Part shown: positions 49,635 through 58,452 of the stretch, in pieces | How the letters are laid out: every line of letters begins with the position of its first letter | Numbering within the stretch: the stretch's first letter is position 1 | DNA from: Streptomyces hundungensis | Lineage (GTDB): Bacteria; Actinomycetota; Actinomycetes; Streptomycetales; Streptomycetaceae | Reading direction: 5' to 3' | Assembly (NCBI RefSeq): GCF_003627815.1 | Contig: NZ_CP032698.1 | Span: forward strand, 1,054,001-1,118,000 | DNA length: 64,000 nt | Program-made: the position numbers and the translations under genes | The notes under the pieces: model-generated | Database searches by the model: none | The model's input: the letters and a program-made list of their open reading frames with translations, nothing else | Told to the model about the DNA's origin: nothing

Positions 49635-50624
49635 ATGGCATCTGATCTCAGCCCCATACCGGACGAATCACATCCGGACCATCCGAGCGACAAGTCGCAC
49701 CTCGACGTGCTCCGCATCGCGGCCATGTCCCGGCCCCTGGACGAGGTCGCCTCCCTGGCGCACCTCCTCAACCAGACCGGCGAACAACCGCGACCGGGCG
49801 ACGAGGCGTTGCACATGGCCGCCGTGTCCCGTCCCCTGGACGAAGTCCGCGAGCTGATCTCACTCCTCAAGAAGCCTCCGCACACGGACGAGGAAGCGGA
49901 CATGGCCCTGCGCGCGGCCGCCACGGAGCGCCCCGTCGAGGAGGTGGCGGCGCTCATCGCCAGCCTCCGCCCCGAGGCGGACGTGTCACGAGCCGAACCC
50001 CGGCCGCCGCAGGCGGTGTCCCTGGCCCGCTTCGGACCGGCGGCCGCCGCGCCGCCGTCCCCCGACGCGGCCCCGGCGCCCCCGCCCCCGAACGCGGCGC
50101 AGCTCCCTCCCCGCCCGGGCACGGCCCCGGCGGCAGCACCGGCGCCGCCGCCTCCGTCGTCCGCGCCCGGCAATCGCGGGCAGGTCCCCGTGCCGGGCGA
50201 GGCGACGGCACCGGCGGCGTCGAGGACGCCGGCTCTGCGGTCGGTACTTCGCTGGCCGGCCGCGGCCGCGCTGCTGCTGGTCGGCGTGATCCACCTGCCG
50301 ACCGACATCATGGCGGTGCGTTCCGGCAGCACGACGACGCAGGCCTCGGTGGTCATCGCGGCCATCTGCCTGACCCTGGCGTTCCTGCTGGCGCTGTACG
50401 ACACGGTCTGGGCGTGGGCGCTCGGCGCGGCTGCCGCCGTCGCCACCGCGGCGGCCCATTCCGTGGGTGCGGGGCTCAACTCCGTACACCTGCTGAGGGA
50501 CAGCCTGGGCAGCACGTTCACGGGCGCGACCACGCTCGCGGTGCTGTGCGCGGTGGTGGCCGCCGTACTGGCGGCGACGGTACTGCTGCGCAAGCCCGGG
50601 CAGCGGGCGGCGGACAAGGCCTGA
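49635..50624 (+). CDS. Membrane protein with three AAxxRPxxEV repeats
   Basis: A 329-residue protein. Residues about 23 to 115 contain three related units: LRIAAMSRPLDEVASLAHLLN, LHMAAVSRPLDEVRELISLL and LRAAATERPVEEVAALIASL, spaced about 35 residues apart. A Pro/Ala-rich disordered linker follows (about 120-200), then four TM helices (AAALLLVGVIHLPTDIMAV, ASVVIAAICLTLAFLLALYDTV, ALGAAAAVATAAAHSVGAGL, TTLAVLCAVVAAVLAATVLL) and a short basic tail. The repeats look like a protein-binding helical module on the cytoplasmic side. Function unknown. AAAGGA precedes ATG 49635 at a long spacing. Confidence 0.75.
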   Translation: MASDLSPIPDESHPDHPSDKSHLDVLRIAAMSRPLDEVASLAHLLNQTGEQPRPGDEALHMAAVSRPLDEVRELISLLKKPPHTDEEADMALRAAATERPVEEVAALIASLRPEADVSRAEPRPPQAVSLARFGPAAAAPPSPDAAPAPPPPNAAQLPPRPGTAPAAAPAPPPPSSAPGNRGQVPVPGEATAPAASRTPALRSVLRWPAAAALLLVGVIHLPTDIMAVRSGSTTTQASVVIAAICLTLAFLLALYDTVWAWALGAAAAVATAAAHSVGAGLNSVHLLRDSLGSTFTGATTLAVLCAVVAAVLAATVLLRKPGQRAADKA

Positions 50625-50642
50625 CCGTCCCGGCACCGCCGA

Positions 50643-50684
50643 GGGAAGGGGCCCGGATCCAGACCAGGATCCGGGCCCCTTCCC
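50643..50684 (+). terminator. Very strong stem-loop terminator
   Basis: A perfect 18-bp inverted repeat (50643-50660 and 50667-50684) with loop AGACCA, 19 bp after the stop of the repeat membrane protein gene. Confidence 0.92.
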
Positions 50685-50787
50685 TGCGTGGCCACTCCTG
50701 GCCGGGGCACGACTTGTGACCCTCCCGTGACCGGAATTATGGCCTCCACCACACTCGGCCGAGCCGCGCCCTGATGGGGTGGGACCC

Positions 50788-51720
50788 ATGCGAAGTCCTG
50801 GTTCCCTCCTGCCCGTTCTGGCCGCGACCGCCCTGCTCCTCACGGCGTGCGGGAGCGAACGCGCGAACTCCGCCGACGCGGGCACCGGCCCCACCGGACG
50901 GCCGTCCACCACGCGCGTGGACGACCCGGGCAAGGACGGCGTACGGATCACCTCACTCACCCTCCCGACCGCCTCCCCCTCCCCCACACGTCGTACGTCC
51001 GTCTCCGCCGACACCCTCCCCCTCGACGGGGACTCCGGGATCTCCGCGACCTTCGACGTCACCAACAGCGGCACCAAGACCCTCACCTACTCGATCGACT
51101 TCACCTTCATGAGCAGTGACGGCGGCGCCATGTCCGGCCAGAGCGCGACCGTGCGTGACGTCGGGCCGGGGAAGACGGTGCGAGGGACGGTGCGGGCCGG
51201 GAAGCTGCCGCCCTCCGCCCCGCGCATCACACGGGTCAAGGTGCTCGACGTGACCAAGGTCCCCGCGGGCGAGGCACCGGCCCAGCCGGGCACCTGCCCG
51301 GCCTCCGGCATTCGGGTCAGCGCGGACAAGGGCGACGCGGCGATGGGGCTGCGCATCGTGGGCCTGCACCTCGACAACTGCGGCACACGCGACTACACCG
51401 TCGACGGTTACCCCCAACTGGAGCTCCTGGACGACGACTTCGGGCCCGTCGACGGCATCAGGATCCTCCACGGCAGCGGCGGGATCACCACCGGCGCCGG
51501 ACCCGACGAGCAGCCACGGCGCGTGCTCCTCAAGCCCGGCGAGGCGGCGCGGGCGAGCCTGGTGTGGCGCAACACCACGGAGGCCGGTACGGCGGTCGAC
51601 GTGCCCTATGTACGCGTTCGAGCCAAGACCGGTGCCGACCCGGTGACGGTGACCCCGCACCTCGACCTCGGGACGACTGGCAAGCTCGGCGTCAGTCCCT
51701 GGGTGAAGGCGAACGGCTGA
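50788..51720 (+). CDS. DUF4232 lipoprotein
   Basis: A 310-residue predicted lipoprotein: a signal peptide (LLPVLAATALLLTACG, lipobox Cys) followed by a Ser/Thr/Pro linker, a beta-rich domain (about 70-150: ISATFDVTNSGTKTLTYSIDFTF) and a C-terminal DUF4232 domain beginning at CPASGIRV with the disulfide-type pair CPAS...NCGTRDYTVDGYPQLELLD. It should sit on the outer face of the membrane. Function unknown. The GTG at 50779 is a possible alternative start nine bases upstream. Confidence 0.85.
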   Translation: MRSPGSLLPVLAATALLLTACGSERANSADAGTGPTGRPSTTRVDDPGKDGVRITSLTLPTASPSPTRRTSVSADTLPLDGDSGISATFDVTNSGTKTLTYSIDFTFMSSDGGAMSGQSATVRDVGPGKTVRGTVRAGKLPPSAPRITRVKVLDVTKVPAGEAPAQPGTCPASGIRVSADKGDAAMGLRIVGLHLDNCGTRDYTVDGYPQLELLDDDFGPVDGIRILHGSGGITTGAGPDEQPRRVLLKPGEAARASLVWRNTTEAGTAVDVPYVRVRAKTGADPVTVTPHLDLGTTGKLGVSPWVKANG

Positions 51721-51875
51721 GCGTCATTCACCGCTGCTGGCCATGTGGACGAGATCCTGCACCGGGCCGGTGGGCCCCTGTGGGCCGGTTACAGCTGCGG
51801 CGAGCCCGTTCCGCCGAACCGCCCTTGAGGGGTCCCGGCGTGCGGAGGGCCGGTGGGCGGGCCAGGGTGGGAGGC

Positions 51876-52097
51876 ATGATCGAGCCGCCCATCGTCGTGC
51901 ACCGGCCCCTGGGGCGCGGAGGCCGACATGTCACCGCCCTCGGCCAGGACATCGGCGTGGCGTACTCCGACAGGGACGTCATCGAATTCCTCCGCCAGTC
52001 GGGAATCGACGAGAGCGACGCCGAAGCCATGGTCGACGGGGACTCCCCCGAGATCGCCTGGCACGGCGCCCCCGCCCACCACTACGGAGCGGCCTGA
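51876..52097 (+). CDS. Small conserved-looking hypothetical protein
   Basis: A 73-residue protein starting MIEPPIVVHRPLGRGGRHVTA, with AYSDRDVIEFLRQSGIDESDAEAMVDGDSPEIAWHGAPAHHYGAA. A GGGAGG ribosome binding site lies one base from the ATG. The composition is acidic in the middle; no membrane segment. I do not recognise a family, but regular codon use and the ribosome binding site support it. It is convergent with the propeller gene. Confidence 0.68.
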   Translation: MIEPPIVVHRPLGRGGRHVTALGQDIGVAYSDRDVIEFLRQSGIDESDAEAMVDGDSPEIAWHGAPAHHYGAA

Positions 52098-52150
52098 CAC
52101 CCGGACGAGGTTGCCGTGTCGCGGCCCCACGACGGGCCCGCCCACCGCGC

Positions 52151-54127
52151 TCACGCCAACGGCGGCCCCCCGATGGACGCCCAGGGGGACCAGTTGCCGC
52201 TCGGAGCCAGCTGGTAGCGGCCGCTCAGAGGGCCGTAGGGGGTGCCGGCGACGATCTCCGTACGCCCGTCGGCGTTGGTGCCGAAGCCGATGCCGGACGC
52301 GCCCGGTCCGAAGCCCTCCCACGCCGACCAGCCGGAGCCGTTCTCCCAGCGGTGGGCCGTGCCGGTACCGCGGGCGGCGAAGACCTCCATCCTGCCGTCG
52401 GCGTTGCGGCCCAGGTGGACCCGTGCGTTGGGCGGCCCGCCGAACGCGTCCCACCCCGACCAGGTGCCCGAGGGCCCGGACTGGACCCTGCGGGACACTC
52501 CGGTCGAGCCGCCGGCCACCAGGTCGAGCGAGCCGTCGGGGCGCCTGTTGACCGACAGGTGCTGGACGCCCGGCACGGCGCCGAACTCCTCGAACGCCGG
52601 GGGCCAGCCGCCGCTCGGCGCGCTCTGGAGGCGCCGGTGCACCGTGTCGTTCGCGGCGGCGATCACCTCGATCCGGCCGCGGGCGTCCCGCCCGGTGGCG
52701 ATCACCGCGTCCGCGGGGCCTCCGAAGGGCTCCCAGCCCGCCCACGCTCCGCCGGGCGCGGTCTGCCAGCGGTGGTAGATGCCCTGAGATCCACTGGCGA
52801 AGAGTTCCCAGCGGCCGTCGGCGTTCTGCGTCACGGTCAGGTCGTGGGCCGCGGTGCCGAAGTTCTCCCAGTCCTGCCACACGTTGGGCGCCGACTGCGC
52901 CCGGCGGTCGAGGCGGCCCTCGCCGGCTGCGAACAGTTCGAGCCGGCCGTCGAGGTCACGCGCCGCGGACAGCACCGCCGACTTCGGCCCCCCGAACGGA
53001 TACCAGTCGGACCAGGGCCCGTTGTTCACGGTCTGATAGCGCCCCCAGATCTGGTCGGGTCCTCCGACGAACGCCTCCTGCCGCCCGTCGGCGCCGGACA
53101 CGATCACCACCCGGTCACCGGGGTCCGAGGCCGCTTCCACCGCGTACTGCCGACTGCCCGCGGCGAAGTCGAGCCCGGCCAGCCACACCCCGCGTCGGCC
53201 CCACCCCGCCTGGCTGATCCACCACCGTCCCTCGGCGCGGACGACCTCCGCGGCGTGGCTGAAGACGTGTCCGCAGAGCTGGTCGGCGGAGAAGTGGAAC
53301 GGGTCGGGGGCGCAGAACACGTCCGTGTCGTCGTATCCGCCGCGCGGTCCGAGGAACAGATGCCAGGTTCCCTCCGCGAACACCACGAACGGCGACTCGG
53401 TGTTGCCCGCGCCGCGTCCGCTAGACGGGTCGGTGAAGGCGACCGACCGGGCGCTCCAGTGCACCAGGTCGGTGCTGGTGCGGTACGCCACGACGTGGTT
53501 GCCGCCGCCGGGCTCCGAGGTGGCGGTGTAGTACATGACCCACTGGGTTCCGACGCGCGCCACCATGGGGTCGCGCGCCTCGTAGCCATCACGGAAGAGC
53601 GGGCCGCCCGGATGCCGGACCCAGGTGTACAGATCGGTCGAAGTGGCCATGCTGATGGCCGAGTTGGCGGCATCGGGTCCACCGCCCGCGTAGAACATGT
53701 AGTACGTGGACCCGTCCTTGATCACATGCGGTGCCCACAGATGGGTCTCCCCGTACGCGGGGTCCGCGGTGAGGGCCGGGGCCCGTTTCGTCCACGGTCC
53801 CTGCGGGCTCGGTGCGGTGGCGTGCGCGAAGGTGGTCTCGTCCTGATCGTTCGAGGGCTCGGGGTGGGTGATGCCGAACAGGTGCCAGAGGCCCCCGTCG
53901 TCCTGTACGAACGTGTGGTCGTTGAGGTACCAGGGGCCGGCCTCGCCGACGCTCGGGTCATAGACCTGGACGAAGGGCGTGGCCCCCACGTGCCCACCCC
54001 CCGACGGGCCGGGGCTCGCCTGCCCCACCTCACTCGCGGCGAACGTCCGCGTCGAGACGATAGGCAGGGCCGCGCCCCACAGGAACAGGAGCGTGAAGAC
54101 GACCCACAACGCTCGGGAACTACGCAC
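52151..54127 (-). CDS. Secreted GH43-like enzyme with PLL/DUF346-type beta-propeller
   Basis: A 658-residue secreted protein. Residues 1-30 are a signal peptide. Residues about 48-315 resemble a five-bladed GH43/GH32-type glycosidase (YDPSVGEAGPWYLNDHTFVQDD, ETHLWAPHVIKDGSTYYMFYAG, RDPMVARVGTQWVMYYTAT, NTESPFVVFAEGTWHLFLGP), with acidic residues at the usual places. Residues about 330-655 are PLL/DUF346-type blades with the repeated DGRxEVF and W-x-x-W pattern, a fold known in sugar-binding lectins. It is the third of three adjacent minus-strand genes that share this propeller. The target is presumably an extracellular polysaccharide. Confidence 0.82.
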   Translation of the reverse strand: MRSSRALWVVFTLLFLWGAALPIVSTRTFAASEVGQASPGPSGGGHVGATPFVQVYDPSVGEAGPWYLNDHTFVQDDGGLWHLFGITHPEPSNDQDETTFAHATAPSPQGPWTKRAPALTADPAYGETHLWAPHVIKDGSTYYMFYAGGGPDAANSAISMATSTDLYTWVRHPGGPLFRDGYEARDPMVARVGTQWVMYYTATSEPGGGNHVVAYRTSTDLVHWSARSVAFTDPSSGRGAGNTESPFVVFAEGTWHLFLGPRGGYDDTDVFCAPDPFHFSADQLCGHVFSHAAEVVRAEGRWWISQAGWGRRGVWLAGLDFAAGSRQYAVEAASDPGDRVVIVSGADGRQEAFVGGPDQIWGRYQTVNNGPWSDWYPFGGPKSAVLSAARDLDGRLELFAAGEGRLDRRAQSAPNVWQDWENFGTAAHDLTVTQNADGRWELFASGSQGIYHRWQTAPGGAWAGWEPFGGPADAVIATGRDARGRIEVIAAANDTVHRRLQSAPSGGWPPAFEEFGAVPGVQHLSVNRRPDGSLDLVAGGSTGVSRRVQSGPSGTWSGWDAFGGPPNARVHLGRNADGRMEVFAARGTGTAHRWENGSGWSAWEGFGPGASGIGFGTNADGRTEIVAGTPYGPLSGRYQLAPSGNWSPWASIGGPPLA

Positions 54128-54242
54128 GACGCATCCGTTTCCGCTCGGGAGAACCAGGCAGGGAACCTCCCGCGACCGCCGGGGCCGGCGCCCCCTACTG
54201 GCGCCGCCGACCCCGTGGTCGCGAAGTCCCTTGCCGGGAGGG

Positions 54243-55904
54243 CTAGTTGATCGCGGGTCCGGCGTCGTTGAGATGGACCCACTCGGACCACGTGGCGAAT
54301 CCGGTCTGCCACCGGTGATAGACGCCGGCGTGACTGGTACCGAACAGTTCGATGCGGCCGTCGGCGTTGTTGCTCGCGCCGATCTCGGTACCCCCGCCGC
54401 CGAAGTTCTCCCACGCCGAGTACGGCGCGTTCGGACTGGTCTGCCAGGCGTGCCCGGCGGCGTCGGCGTTGATGGCGAACACCTCGACCCGCCCGTCGAC
54501 CGAGCGTGAGGTCGTCAGTTCGGCGTTGACGATCCCGTCGGTACCCGTCCACTCGGACCAGGCGCTGGGACTGGTCTGCCAACGGTGGAACACGCCGCGG
54601 GAGTTGGATGCGAACACTTCGAGGCGGCCGTCCTGGTTGTAGCTGACGGCGACGTCGTGGCCGCCGTCGCCGAACTTGTCCCAGGCCGACCAGTCGCCGT
54701 TGACCTCGGTCTGCCACAGGTGCCCGAAGGTGCTGTCCGAGAGCGCGAACACTTCGAGTCGCCCATCAGGAGCGTTCTCCATCGCAAGACGCGCGTTGGT
54801 GGGGGCGCCGGCAACGCCCTTCCACTGGTCCCAGCCACCACTCGGCGCGGTCTGCCAACGGTGGAACACACCAGTGGAGTTGGACGCGAACACCTCGATA
54901 CGACCATCCGCGTTGTTACCCGCGGCCAGCCGATACCCCCCGGTCCCGAAATTAGCCCAACCCGACCAACCCGCACTCGGACCCGTCTGCCACATGTGAT
55001 CCAACGTGCTGTCCGAGAGCGCGAACAACTCCAGCCGGCCATCGGCATTCACCGCCACAGCCAACTGCGCGTTACGCGGCCCACCCTCGAACCGCCACGC
55101 CGACCACCCACCATTCACCTCGGTCTGCCACGCGTGATACACCCCATCAGCACCCGCCGCGAAACTCTCCAACCGACCATCCGCCGAACGCCCCGACACC
55201 ACCCGACCCGAAGCGTAAGGATGCTTGGTCTTGTTGCTCATCCCGGACCACAGCGCGTTGGCGATGATCGTCGCGTCGTCCGCCTGGAGCGCGTACAACC
55301 CGCGCAGGTCCTCCCTCGGCTGCTGGATGTGCCAGCACACCTCGCCGACCTCCTCGTTGTTCCAGGAACCGTTCGGGTACTGCTGTTCCATGTGGTCGAG
55401 GAAGGTGTTGGTGGCGTGGGCCGGGTTGAGGCGCTCCTCCCGGGAGCCCCACCACTCCTGCTGCTGGAAGAGCCCGAGGCTGGTGTAGTCGACGGCCTGG
55501 GCGTAGTTGTTCATGCTGCTTTCGACGATGATCGTGGCGATGGCTATGGCGGCGGCCCTCTGGTTGAGTCCCCGGTCCTTCACCGCCTGCACCACCATGC
55601 GCGCGCAGGACATCTTGTACGCGTCCAGATAGCCGGCCATCTTCGCGTGCAGCTGTGGGTCGAGCTGGTCGGCCATGATGCCGTCGGTGGCCGACGGTCC
55701 GGCCGGGTCACAGGGCACGGTGGGAATGGCGAAGCCTTGCGGACCGCTGAAATACCGCGAGACGCCGGACCGGTCGTTTCCGGGGGGCGGCACGGGTGAG
55801 GGTGTGGCACTGGCGATGGACGCGGTCAGCCCGATGATCGACACCCAGACACCGACCGCCAGGGCCAGTCTGCTGAGCATGCGACGTAAATTTCTTCTGG
55901 CCAT
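54243..55904 (-). CDS. Secreted lytic-transglycosylase-like enzyme with PLL beta-propeller (TTA codon)
   Basis: A 553-residue secreted protein: signal peptide (1-33), a lysozyme/SLT-like domain (about 75-225) with IATIIVESSMNN supplying the catalytic Glu and SLGLFQQQEWWGSREERLNP the conserved GLFQ...WG block, then seven PLL/DUF346-type blades (about 230-550; 'DGRLEVFA' and 'W..W..FG' repeats). It would cleave peptidoglycan or a related glycan while the propeller binds sugars. Codon 6 is TTA (55887-55889), so synthesis may need the bldA tRNA. Blades 1-4 are almost identical in DNA to those of the next gene. Confidence 0.85.
   Translation of the reverse strand: MARRNLRRMLSRLALAVGVWVSIIGLTASIASATPSPVPPPGNDRSGVSRYFSGPQGFAIPTVPCDPAGPSATDGIMADQLDPQLHAKMAGYLDAYKMSCARMVVQAVKDRGLNQRAAAIAIATIIVESSMNNYAQAVDYTSLGLFQQQEWWGSREERLNPAHATNTFLDHMEQQYPNGSWNNEEVGEVCWHIQQPREDLRGLYALQADDATIIANALWSGMSNKTKHPYASGRVVSGRSADGRLESFAAGADGVYHAWQTEVNGGWSAWRFEGGPRNAQLAVAVNADGRLELFALSDSTLDHMWQTGPSAGWSGWANFGTGGYRLAAGNNADGRIEVFASNSTGVFHRWQTAPSGGWDQWKGVAGAPTNARLAMENAPDGRLEVFALSDSTFGHLWQTEVNGDWSAWDKFGDGGHDVAVSYNQDGRLEVFASNSRGVFHRWQTSPSAWSEWTGTDGIVNAELTTSRSVDGRVEVFAINADAAGHAWQTSPNAPYSAWENFGGGGTEIGASNNADGRIELFGTSHAGVYHRWQTGFATWSEWVHLNDAGPAIN
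54655..55219 (-). repeat. Near-identical propeller tract, copy A
   Basis: 565 bp encoding four blades of the transglycosylase propeller. It matches 56357-56921 at a constant offset of 1702 bp with about ten mismatches by eye and no gaps, while the flanking blades differ clearly. This suggests recent duplication or gene conversion. Confidence 0.9.
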
Positions 55905-55941
55905 GGTGAGACTCTCTGCTCTGAAGGGAAGTGTGCGGAAT

Positions 55942-57489
55942 TCATCCGATGCCGGGGCCCGCGGAGTCGTTCACCCAGCCCCACTGCGACCAACTGGCGA
56001 ACCCCGTCTGCCACTTGTGGAAGACACCGGTGCTGTTGGTCGCGAAGACCTCGATGCGCCCGTCGGCGTTGTGGCCCGCGCTGATCCCCGTACCGCCGTC
56101 GCCGAAGTGGTCCCACGCCGAGTAGGGGGCGTTCGGGTCGGTCTGCCACATGTGCGCGGCGATGCTGCCGTTGATCGCGAACACCTCGACGCGGCCGTCG
56201 AGCGTGCGGTCCGAGGCCAGTTGGGCGTTGGCGGGCCCGTCCGTCCCGGTCCAGGGGGACCAGGTGGTGGCGCCGGTCTGCCAGCGGTGGAAGACGCCGG
56301 CGGGGCCGGACGCGAACACTTCCAGTCGGCCGTCGGTGTTGTGATTGACCGTCAGATCGTGGCCGCCGTCGCCGAACTTGTCCCAGGCCGACCAGTCTCC
56401 GTTGACCTCGGTCTGCCACAGGTGCCCGAAGGTGCTGTCCGAGAGCGCGAACACTTCGAGTCGCCCATCAGGAGCGTTCTCCATCGCAAGACGCGCGTTG
56501 GTGGGGGCGCCGGCAACGCCCTTCCACTGGTCCCAGCCACCACTCGGGGCGGTCTGCCAACGGTGATACACACCAGTGGAGTTGGACGCGAACACCTCGA
56601 TACGACCATCCGCGTTGTTACCCGCGGCCAGCCGATACCCCCCGGTCCCGAAATTCGCCCAACCCGACCAACCCGCACTCGGACCCGTCTGCCACATGTG
56701 ATCCAACGTGCTGTCCGAGAGCGCGAACAACTCCAGCCGGCCATCGGCATTCACCGCCACAGCCAACTGCGCGTTCCGCGGCCCACCCTCGAACCGCCAG
56801 GTCGACCACCCACCATTCACCTCGGTCTGCCACGCGTGATACACCCCATCAGCACCCGCCGCGAAACTCTCCAACCGACCATCCGCCGAACGCCCCGACA
56901 CCACCCGACCCGAGGCATAAGGGTGCGGGCGCGCCGCGGATTCCTCGATGATGTTGACGTAGCGGAGCGCCTGGTAGTCGCCGTTGGGATGGCCGTCGAG
57001 CGAGGCGTTGTTGATGTTGGCGCGGAAGTGCCCGGGCGGCGCGACCCCGCTGCTGCCCCCACCGAAGCTGTAGTACGAGAAGCCGCCCTGGTCGTCCAGC
57101 CACTCGTGGAAGATCAGGACGTGGTCCCTGAAGGAGTTGAGGACGTCCCCGGGACGCAGCTCGTCCCGTCCGATCGGACGCGCATAGCCGGGCAGCCCCT
57201 GGGTGTTCGGCGCCGCGTCGAGGTGCCAGGCCATGGAGACGTACCCGGAACAGTCGGTGCGGTAGTCGTAGTCGCCGCCGGGGCCCGGAGCCTTGCCGTG
57301 CTGGTCGTACGACGGCGCCTGGTCCACCCAGTACTGGGCGCGCCAGATCACCTCGCTCCGGGTGATGGGGCCGCCGCGGTCGGAGGAGTCGGCCGTTTTC
57401 GCGCCGGCGGGCGTGGTCACACCCAGGGTGACCACGCCCACCAGCAACAGCAGGAGCAACCTGCCGAGCATTGATCTGAAGGACGTCAT
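55942..57489 (-). CDS. Secreted NlpC/P60-like peptidase with PLL beta-propeller
   Basis: A 515-residue secreted protein: signal peptide (1-30), an NlpC/P60-like cysteine peptidase domain (about 40-185) with Cys in YRTDCSGYVSMAWHL, LRPGDVLN, and His in FRDHVLIFHEW, then seven PLL/DUF346-type blades (about 190-510). Such peptidases cut peptide stems of peptidoglycan. It is first in a same-strand trio with the transglycosylase and GH43-like genes, 37 bp from the former. A shared promoter upstream of 57489 is likely. Confidence 0.85.
   Translation of the reverse strand: MTSFRSMLGRLLLLLLVGVVTLGVTTPAGAKTADSSDRGGPITRSEVIWRAQYWVDQAPSYDQHGKAPGPGGDYDYRTDCSGYVSMAWHLDAAPNTQGLPGYARPIGRDELRPGDVLNSFRDHVLIFHEWLDDQGGFSYYSFGGGSSGVAPPGHFRANINNASLDGHPNGDYQALRYVNIIEESAARPHPYASGRVVSGRSADGRLESFAAGADGVYHAWQTEVNGGWSTWRFEGGPRNAQLAVAVNADGRLELFALSDSTLDHMWQTGPSAGWSGWANFGTGGYRLAAGNNADGRIEVFASNSTGVYHRWQTAPSGGWDQWKGVAGAPTNARLAMENAPDGRLEVFALSDSTFGHLWQTEVNGDWSAWDKFGDGGHDLTVNHNTDGRLEVFASGPAGVFHRWQTGATTWSPWTGTDGPANAQLASDRTLDGRVEVFAINGSIAAHMWQTDPNAPYSAWDHFGDGGTGISAGHNADGRIEVFATNSTGVFHKWQTGFASWSQWGWVNDSAGPGIG
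56357..56921 (-). repeat. Near-identical propeller tract, copy B
   Basis: Partner of 54655-55219, encoding the equivalent four blades in the NlpC/P60-like protein. Confidence 0.9.
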
Positions 57490-57560
57490 GTGAGCCTCCC
57501 CGCTCGTCGGTGACCGACGGTAGAGAGGCTCGATGAAATGGCGATGGAATGGGGCGGCGA

Positions 57561-57770
57561 CCGGCCAGGTGCCCGGGCAGGCCGACCGGCCGAGACGACG
57601 GGCCGGCCCGCTCGCGACGTCAGCCGGGCCAACTGCCCATCAGCCGGTCCGTTCTCGGAGTCGACCCGGCCAACCGGCCGTCATCCAGGCATTCCTCGGC
57701 GCCGGCCGGGCCAACTGCCCGTCACCCGGGCCGATCTCGGAGTCAGCCCGGCCAGGTGCCCGTCACTCGG
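57561..57770. repeat. Degenerate tandem repeat, about 40-bp unit
   Basis: The word CCGG(G)CCA-NN-TGCCC(G/A)TCA recurs near 57561, 57624, 57666, 57706 and 57746. The best pair (57623 and 57705) is 82 bp apart and includes a shared TCTCGGAGTC. The last copy runs into the 3' end of the DUF4235 gene and supplies its final codons. Confidence 0.7.
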
Positions 57771-58009
57771 CGGGTCGCCGTGGCGCCGGCGCGGTCGACT
57801 GCGGCCCTGACGCCGGCCAGGATCGCGCCTTCGAGGGCCGCGGCGAGGAGCACCGTCTGCCAGGTGCGGTTCTCGTCGGTGGCGTCGGGCGAATCCCCGT
57901 CGTCGTCGATCAGGCTCCAGGCCCGCTTGAAGAGTTGCTGGGCGAGGACGCCGCTGAGGATGCCGAGTGTGAAACCGACCGGCTTGTAGGCGATCTTGAC
58001 CGCGTTCAT
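57743..58009 (-). CDS. DUF4235 membrane protein
   Basis: An 88-residue protein matching DUF4235: AYKPVGFTLGILSGVLAQQLFKRAWSLIDDDG, then a polar loop and LLAAALEGAILAGVRAAVDRAGA with a C-terminal RRVTGTWPG. Two membrane segments. Function unknown; it typically sits with DUF3618 and holin-like genes, as here. Its ATG overlaps the DUF3618 stop (ATGA, 58006-58009). The last residues are encoded by the intergenic repeat. Confidence 0.88.
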   Translation of the reverse strand: MNAVKIAYKPVGFTLGILSGVLAQQLFKRAWSLIDDDGDSPDATDENRTWQTVLLAAALEGAILAGVRAAVDRAGATATRRVTGTWPG

Positions 58010-58452
58010 CGGCGCCCCCGGTCACGGCGGCGCAGCAGGAGCCAGGCGCCGGTCGCGCCCGCCACGGCGAACAGCATGGTCGAGTGTTCCCGGGCGGAAC
58101 GGGCGCCACGGGCAACCGTGTGGCGCACCGGTTCGGGCGCCTTGTCCCGCCAGAGCCGTCCGGCCGCGGCGGACACCTGTCCACCGGCGACCGCGACCCG
58201 CTCCCTGACGGGTGCGGGCACCTTCTCCTGCACTACCTGCGCCGCGGCTTTGACCTCGTCGGACAGGACGGCGACCCGGGTGCCGACCTGTTCCTTGAGC
58301 TCGGCCGCCCGGTCGTGGGCGCGCGCCTTGACGTCGGCCTTCGCGGCCAACGCCTCGACGGTCCGGCCGAGTTCCTGGCGGGCTTCCTCGACCTCGTGGC
58401 CGATCTGCTCGCGGGTGGGGGCGTTGGGGCCCTCTTGCGGGGACTGGGTCAT
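58006..58452 (-). CDS. DUF3618 protein
   Basis: A 148-residue protein with the DUF3618 N-terminus (PTREQIGHEVEEARQELGRTVEALAAKADVKARAHDRAAELKEQVG), a long coiled-coil or helical part, and a C-terminal membrane helix (STMLFAVAGATGAWLLLRRRDRGRR). Function unknown; probably membrane-attached. It overlaps both neighbours by ATGA junctions, making a tightly coupled three-gene operon. Confidence 0.88.
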   Translation of the reverse strand: MTQSPQEGPNAPTREQIGHEVEEARQELGRTVEALAAKADVKARAHDRAAELKEQVGTRVAVLSDEVKAAAQVVQEKVPAPVRERVAVAGGQVSAAAGRLWRDKAPEPVRHTVARGARSAREHSTMLFAVAGATGAWLLLRRRDRGRR

